Origin: Haloprofundus salilacus
GTDB lineage: Archaea; Halobacteriota; Halobacteria; Halobacteriales; Haloferacaceae
Length of the DNA stretch: 64,000 nt
Direction: 5' to 3'
NCBI RefSeq assembly: GCF_020150815.1
Contig: NZ_CP083723.1
Coordinates: 558,001-622,000 of the forward strand
Part shown: in pieces, positions 60,680 to 64,000 of the stretch
Layout: the number at the start of each line of letters is the position of its first letter
How positions within the stretch are numbered: position 1 is the stretch's first letter
Position numbers and translations under genes: made by a program
The notes under the pieces: generated by a model
Told to the model about the DNA's origin: nothing
What the model saw: the letters and a program-made list of their open reading frames with translations, nothing else
The model's database searches: none

Positions 60680-61756
60680 ATGAAACCGCTCCGTACCCCC
60701 GCCGTGACCTCGCTCCGCCGACAACTGCTCGTCTTCGCAGTGAGTTTCGTCCTCGTCGCTTCGGGCTGTGTCGGCGCCCCGTCCGTTCCGTCGCCATCGG
60801 AGTCGCCGGCCGGACCGACCGGCGGCGAGGCCGCCAGTTCTGGCGACGTTCCCGACCCCGACGACGTTCCGCTGCCCGGCAAGGGACCGAACCGAACCGC
60901 GACGGTCGTCGACGTCGTTGACGGCGATACGATAAAAATCGCGTACCCGAACGGCACCCGCGACACCGCGCGCCTCCTCGGCGTCGACACGCCCGAGACG
61001 TACGGCGAGAGCGACCCCGCTGATTTCGAAGGCGTTCCCGACACTGCGGCCGGTCGGGCCTGCCTGAACGACCACGGCGAGCGCGCCAGCGACTACGCGA
61101 CGGAGGCGCTTCTCGACCGCGAGGTGACGCTCCGGTTCGACGCGAACGAACCGCGACGCGGCTACTACGACCGCCTCCTCGTCTACGTGGTCGTCGACGG
61201 CGTCGACCTCAACTACGGTCTCGTCGCCGAAGGGTACGCCCGCGTCTACGACAGCCAGTTCACCGCCCGCGAGCGCTACTACGACGCCGAATCGAGCGCC
61301 CAGCGCGTACAACGCGGGCTGTGGGAGTGCGCCACCGACGACGGTGGTCCACCCGCGGAGACCGACGGCGGTTCGTCGGAGACTGCCGACGGCGAGGACT
61401 CCAGTGGTACCGACGCTTCCGGCGACTCGCTACTCGTCGTCGCCGAGATACACGAGGATGCGGCGGGCGACGACCGGCAGAACCTCGACGACGAGTACGT
61501 CGTCTTCCGGAACGCCGGCGACGAGGCGCTCGACCTGACGGGGTGGACGGTGACGGACGAGGCAGGCAAGGAGTACCGATTCCCCGACGGATTCGTGCTC
61601 GGCCCGGGCGAGACGGTGACGCTCCGGACCAGCGACGGCGTGAACACCGACGAGACACTCTACTGGGAGGCGAGCGGCCCGGTCTGGAACAACGACGGCG
61701 ACGAGGTAGTCGTCCGCGACGACGCCGGGGTGGTCGTCGCTCGGCGGTCGTACTGA
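60680..61756 (+). CDS. thermonuclease-like lipoprotein with lamin-tail domain
   Basis: The 358-residue protein has a signal and lipobox (LVFAVSFVLVASGC, Cys near residue 32), so it should be anchored at the outer membrane face. A SNase domain holds VVDVVDGDTIKI near 75 and ARLLGVDTPETYG near 97, with DRLLVYVVV near 157 supplying the second active Arg. It cuts DNA or RNA. A lamin-tail domain (VVAEIHEDAAGDDR to VVARRSY, residues 250-358) follows an acidic Ser/Asp linker. Both domains are usual for haloarchaeal secreted nucleases. Confidence 0.85.
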   Translation: MKPLRTPAVTSLRRQLLVFAVSFVLVASGCVGAPSVPSPSESPAGPTGGEAASSGDVPDPDDVPLPGKGPNRTATVVDVVDGDTIKIAYPNGTRDTARLLGVDTPETYGESDPADFEGVPDTAAGRACLNDHGERASDYATEALLDREVTLRFDANEPRRGYYDRLLVYVVVDGVDLNYGLVAEGYARVYDSQFTARERYYDAESSAQRVQRGLWECATDDGGPPAETDGGSSETADGEDSSGTDASGDSLLVVAEIHEDAAGDDRQNLDDEYVVFRNAGDEALDLTGWTVTDEAGKEYRFPDGFVLGPGETVTLRTSDGVNTDETLYWEASGPVWNNDGDEVVVRDDAGVVVARRSY

Positions 61757-61807
61757 GTACCGACGGCTTCCGCCGTTCGGAGTCGCGGAAAAACGGTGGA
61801 GTCGCTC

Positions 61808-61999
61808 TTAGACGGCCCGACCGGTCACGTCGGTGCCGATGAGGTACGTTCCGGCCGTGAGCAGTGCGGCCGCGACGACGAGGATGATGCCGCCGACGAC
61901 GCCGGCGAACGTCGACGAGGGGAGTGCGGTCGGCACGAAGCCGAGCGTTCCGGCGACCATCATCCCGAGGCCGAGAGTACCATTGCGTGTTACGTCCAT
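61808..61999 (-). CDS. small two-helix membrane protein
   Basis: The 63-residue protein has segments GLGMMVAGTLGFVPTALP and FAGVVGGIILVVAAALLTAGTYLIG. No family is recognised. The ATG at 61999 follows a short A/T-rich stretch that may be the promoter. Confidence 0.5.
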   Translation of the reverse strand: MDVTRNGTLGLGMMVAGTLGFVPTALPSSTFAGVVGGIILVVAAALLTAGTYLIGTDVTGRAV

Positions 62000-62147
62000 A
62001 CGTCAACTCTCTCGTCACGCACATAATGAATTTCGTTTTCGTTCCGTCGGTCCCTCACGCCTCCGTTCGGCGTTTCCGGTGTTTCCGACGTTTCTACGTC
62101 TGAGGGGAACGATTATCCCGCCGGCCTGCAACCGACGTGATGGACCG

Positions 62148-62867
62148 ATGAGCATAGCTCTCGAAGCCGACCTCCGCTATCCGATGAACGCTGACGACTG
62201 GGTGAAGACGCTCCTCGTCGGCGGCGTGTTGAGTCTCGCTGGGGTTGTTCTCATCCCGCTGTTTTTCGTCCTCGGCTACTACCTTCGCGTCGCGCGCCGA
62301 AGCATGCGCGGCGACGAGACGCCCCCGTCGCTCACCGACTGGGGGACACTGTTCGTCGACGGCGTGAAGGCGGCCGTCGTCCTCGTGGTCTACCAGCTCG
62401 TCCCGTTGCTCGCCTTCGGACTGACGTCGGCATTCCTGCTGATTCCGGTGTTGACCGACGGCAACGTGCCGATGGGCGTGAGCGTTCTCGGCATCGTCGG
62501 CGGACTGCTCCTCTCGACGCTTCTCTCGCTCGCGTTCGGTTACTTCGGCATCGTCGGGACGCTCAACGTCGCCCGCGAGGGGACGCTCGGCGCGGGGTTC
62601 GACTTCGGACGGGTCAAACGCGTCGCGTTCGACCGGGGGTACGCAGTCCAGTGGCTGTACGCGTTCGTCCTCTCGCTCGGAATCAACGCGCTCGTCGGCG
62701 CCGTCACCGCGATACCCGTTATCGGCTGGTCGCTAGTGCTTCTAACCCCGTTGGTCAGCTTCTACGTCGGCGTCGTCGTCTCCCGAATCCACGGCCGGGG
62801 TTACGCGTCGGCACTCGACGAGGAGAACCGCCGTACGGGCGCATCGGCCGCGGAAACTGTCACGTAG
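62148..62867 (+). CDS. DUF4013 membrane protein
   Basis: The 239-residue protein has about six membrane helices, with LLVGGVLSLAGVVLIPLFFVLGYYLRVARRSMRGDETPPSL near residue 22, a Pro-rich loop, and later segments around FLLIPVLTD, LLLSTLLSLAFGYFGIVG and WLYAFVLSLGINALVGAVTAIPVIGWSLVLLTPLVSFYVGV. The family is DUF4013, of unknown function. The start ATG is followed by an acidic N-terminus. It is convergent with a DUF1684 gene. Confidence 0.75.
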   Translation: MSIALEADLRYPMNADDWVKTLLVGGVLSLAGVVLIPLFFVLGYYLRVARRSMRGDETPPSLTDWGTLFVDGVKAAVVLVVYQLVPLLAFGLTSAFLLIPVLTDGNVPMGVSVLGIVGGLLLSTLLSLAFGYFGIVGTLNVAREGTLGAGFDFGRVKRVAFDRGYAVQWLYAFVLSLGINALVGAVTAIPVIGWSLVLLTPLVSFYVGVVVSRIHGRGYASALDEENRRTGASAAETVT

Positions 62868-62944
62868 TATCCTCGAAACGACTCCGTGGCAACGCTTTCC
62901 ACGTGACGACTCTCTCCACGTAGCGACGCTCTCAACGTCGCAAC

Positions 62945-63517
62945 TTATTCTTCGAACCGCTCGCCCGCCGGAATCACCACGTCGAGCCAGTTCTCCTCGG
63001 GCGGGAGCGGGCAGGCGAACGTCTCGCTGTACGCGCAGAAGGGGCTGTACGCGAGGTTGAAATCCAGAACCACTTCGTCGCCGTCCTCCAGTTCCCGGTT
63101 CGGTTCGAACTCCATGTATCGGCCACCGCGGTACGTCTGCTGGCCCGTCGTCTTGTCCCGGAACGGGACGAAAATCGAGTTCGACTCGTCGGACTCCTGT
63201 CGGTAGCCCGCGAGCGTCTGCGTCTCGGCGCTGGCTTCGAACTCGAACGTCACCACGCGGAGGTAGCGGACGTTCGGACCGTTCGTCGTCTCCAGCTCGA
63301 CGGGGTCGGGTCGGTCGTGGGTCGTCACCGTCGCCGCGACGCGGTACTCGGGGTCCGGGTCGAAGTAGTCGAGCCCGTCGAACGACTCCCGCTCCGCCGG
63401 CGGAATCGGCGACTGCGGGTGGTCGTCGAAGAAGTCGTTCTTCTGTTCGCGCTGGCGTTCGACCTCCGCGCGCCACTGCTCGGCGTTGAGTTCCGACTCG
63501 GGTTCGCTCTCGCTCAT
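62945..63517 (-). CDS. DUF1684 protein
   Basis: The 190-residue protein starts with a charged N-terminus and the DUF1684 pattern. EVERQREQKNDFFDDHPQSPIP near residue 18 is followed by a beta-rich core with FVPFRDKTTGQQTYRGGRYMEFEP near 118 and the end signature NLAYSPFCAYSETFACPLPPEENWLDVVIPAGER. The role is unknown in this family. The ATG at 63517 is favoured over 63544, where the frame gives Cys/His-rich residues. Confidence 0.8.
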   Translation of the reverse strand: MSESEPESELNAEQWRAEVERQREQKNDFFDDHPQSPIPPAERESFDGLDYFDPDPEYRVAATVTTHDRPDPVELETTNGPNVRYLRVVTFEFEASAETQTLAGYRQESDESNSIFVPFRDKTTGQQTYRGGRYMEFEPNRELEDGDEVVLDFNLAYSPFCAYSETFACPLPPEENWLDVVIPAGERFEE

Positions 63518-63587
63518 GGTAGTCGGTTGCCGGTGCCGACACAAATCGGTTGGGACCGCGCCGCGGTCGTCGGGGTCGCGACGGCCG

Positions 63588-64000
63588 TCAGTTGGACTTC
63601 GCGTCGGCGAGCCGCCGGAACTGGGCGTCGGTGAGCGAGATGTCGCCCGCGACGAGGTTCTCCTCCAACTGCTTCGTCGTCCGCGCGCCGACGATGGGCG
63701 CCGTCACCTGTTCGTGGTGCATCAGCCACGCGAGACTCACCTGTGCGTGCGTCGCATCGACTTCCTCGGCGACGGCTTCGACGGCTTCGAGCGCGTCGAA
63801 GTTCTCCGGCGTCAGGTAGGAGTCGGCGAACTGCTGGTCGTTGGCTGCCCGCGACTCCTTCGGCGGTTTCTCGTCGCGAGCGTATTTCCCCGTGAGGAAT
63901 CCGCCGGCGAGCGGCGACCACGGGACGACGCCGATGTCGTAGTGGTCGCACATGTCGAGGTAGTTCCCCTCGATCTCGCGGTTCGCAACGTTGTACCGCG
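63588..64000 (-). CDS. aldo/keto reductase, C-terminal part (runs off window)
   Basis: The visible 137 residues hold the C-terminal end of an AKR of the YajO/voltage-gated-channel-beta type. CDHYDIGVVPWSPLAGGFLTGKYAR is followed by LTPENFDALEAVEAVAEEVDATHAQVSLAWLMHHEQVTAPIVGARTTKQLEENL. The NADPH-binding tail APIVGARTTKQ is present. The catalytic start is beyond the right edge. It differs from the shorter AKR at 11583. Confidence 0.88.
   Translation of the reverse strand, partial: RYNVANREIEGNYLDMCDHYDIGVVPWSPLAGGFLTGKYARDEKPPKESRAANDQQFADSYLTPENFDALEAVEAVAEEVDATHAQVSLAWLMHHEQVTAPIVGARTTKQLEENLVAGDISLTDAQFRRLADAKSN

Noticed and set aside
1-64000. Search for insertion sequences, transposases, integrases, prophage or plasmid genes
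   Set aside because: No such protein motif or terminal inverted repeat pair was seen; the only possible insertion is the short low-complexity segment at 20341.

Overview
The window looks like chromosomal DNA of a halophilic archaeon (class Halobacteria). GC is high and codon third positions are strongly GC. The proteins are very acidic. Most first genes of transcripts are leaderless, with a TATA-like box 25-29 bases before an ATG or GTG. Haloarchaeal families (HalOD1, bacterio-opsin-activator HTH, DUF7115, DUF5830, the DUF58/DUF4129 set) occur together with archaeal informational genes (cbf5, gatD, DUF106, adk) and an intron-containing elongator tRNA-Met. I saw no insertion sequence, phage, CRISPR or plasmid signature. 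I could not name the genus.

Layout. 0.1-4.9 kb: NAD(P)H-hydrate dehydratase, a HalOD1 protein, a Bat-type regulator, a KTSC protein, an XPF/Mus81-type nuclease, a PRC-barrel-like gene beside its decayed paralogue, and a phosphoesterase. 5-11 kb: a GH43 enzyme, a P-loop kinase, an NhaP-type antiporter, an AI-2E-type transporter and a GH5-like enzyme. 10.8-13.1 kb: a minus-strand HAD / aldo-keto reductase / MazG-like / MsrB operon that looks like damage repair, opposite an FAD oxidoreductase with a 14-codon leader ORF. 14.3-18.5 kb: a Rieske fusion protein, a PHP phosphoesterase, an Lrp regulator and a second HalOD1 protein. 18.6-20.2 kb: carA and a divergent Lrp gene with a palindromic operator between them. 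20.3-24.3 kb: a diacylglycerol kinase-like gene, a second PHP protein, idi, a JAMM protease and an SDR enzyme. 24.3-27.0 kb: a four-gene minus-strand operon (medium-chain dehydrogenase to alpha/beta hydrolase).

27.2-34.2 kb: a MoaB-like protein with a His-rich N-terminus, an S9 peptidase, ilvD and a Tat-exported beta-helix protein. 34.3-37.6 kb: a tightly overlapping membrane operon DUF4129-DUF7269-DUF58-DUF7519 with no MoxR. 38.4 kb: tRNA-Pro(GGG). 38.6-44.5 kb: an aspartoacylase-like enzyme, a Nudix hydrolase and the conserved minus-strand run adk, DUF106, cmk, cbf5. 44.6-47.4 kb: UspA, then an APC transporter fused to two Usp domains and preceded by a leaderless 16-codon ORF. 47.5-55.2 kb: GNAT, gatD, an ArsR-like regulator and several membrane or exported proteins of unknown role. 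55.3-64 kb: gpmI, a TVP38 membrane protein, DUF5830, DUF7115, intron-bearing tRNA-Met(CAU), a possible small RNA with a T10 terminator, a nuclease lipoprotein, small membrane proteins, a DUF1684 protein and a second aldo/keto reductase running off the right edge.

The best candidates for something not yet described are: two leaderless mini-ORFs that end at or just before the start of a metabolic gene; the Rieske protein with an internally duplicated helical region; the putative small RNA near 60.2 kb; the frameshifted PRC-like paralogue; and the palindrome between carA and its Lrp neighbour. Domain and family names come from recognition of the translated sequence; no database search was made.
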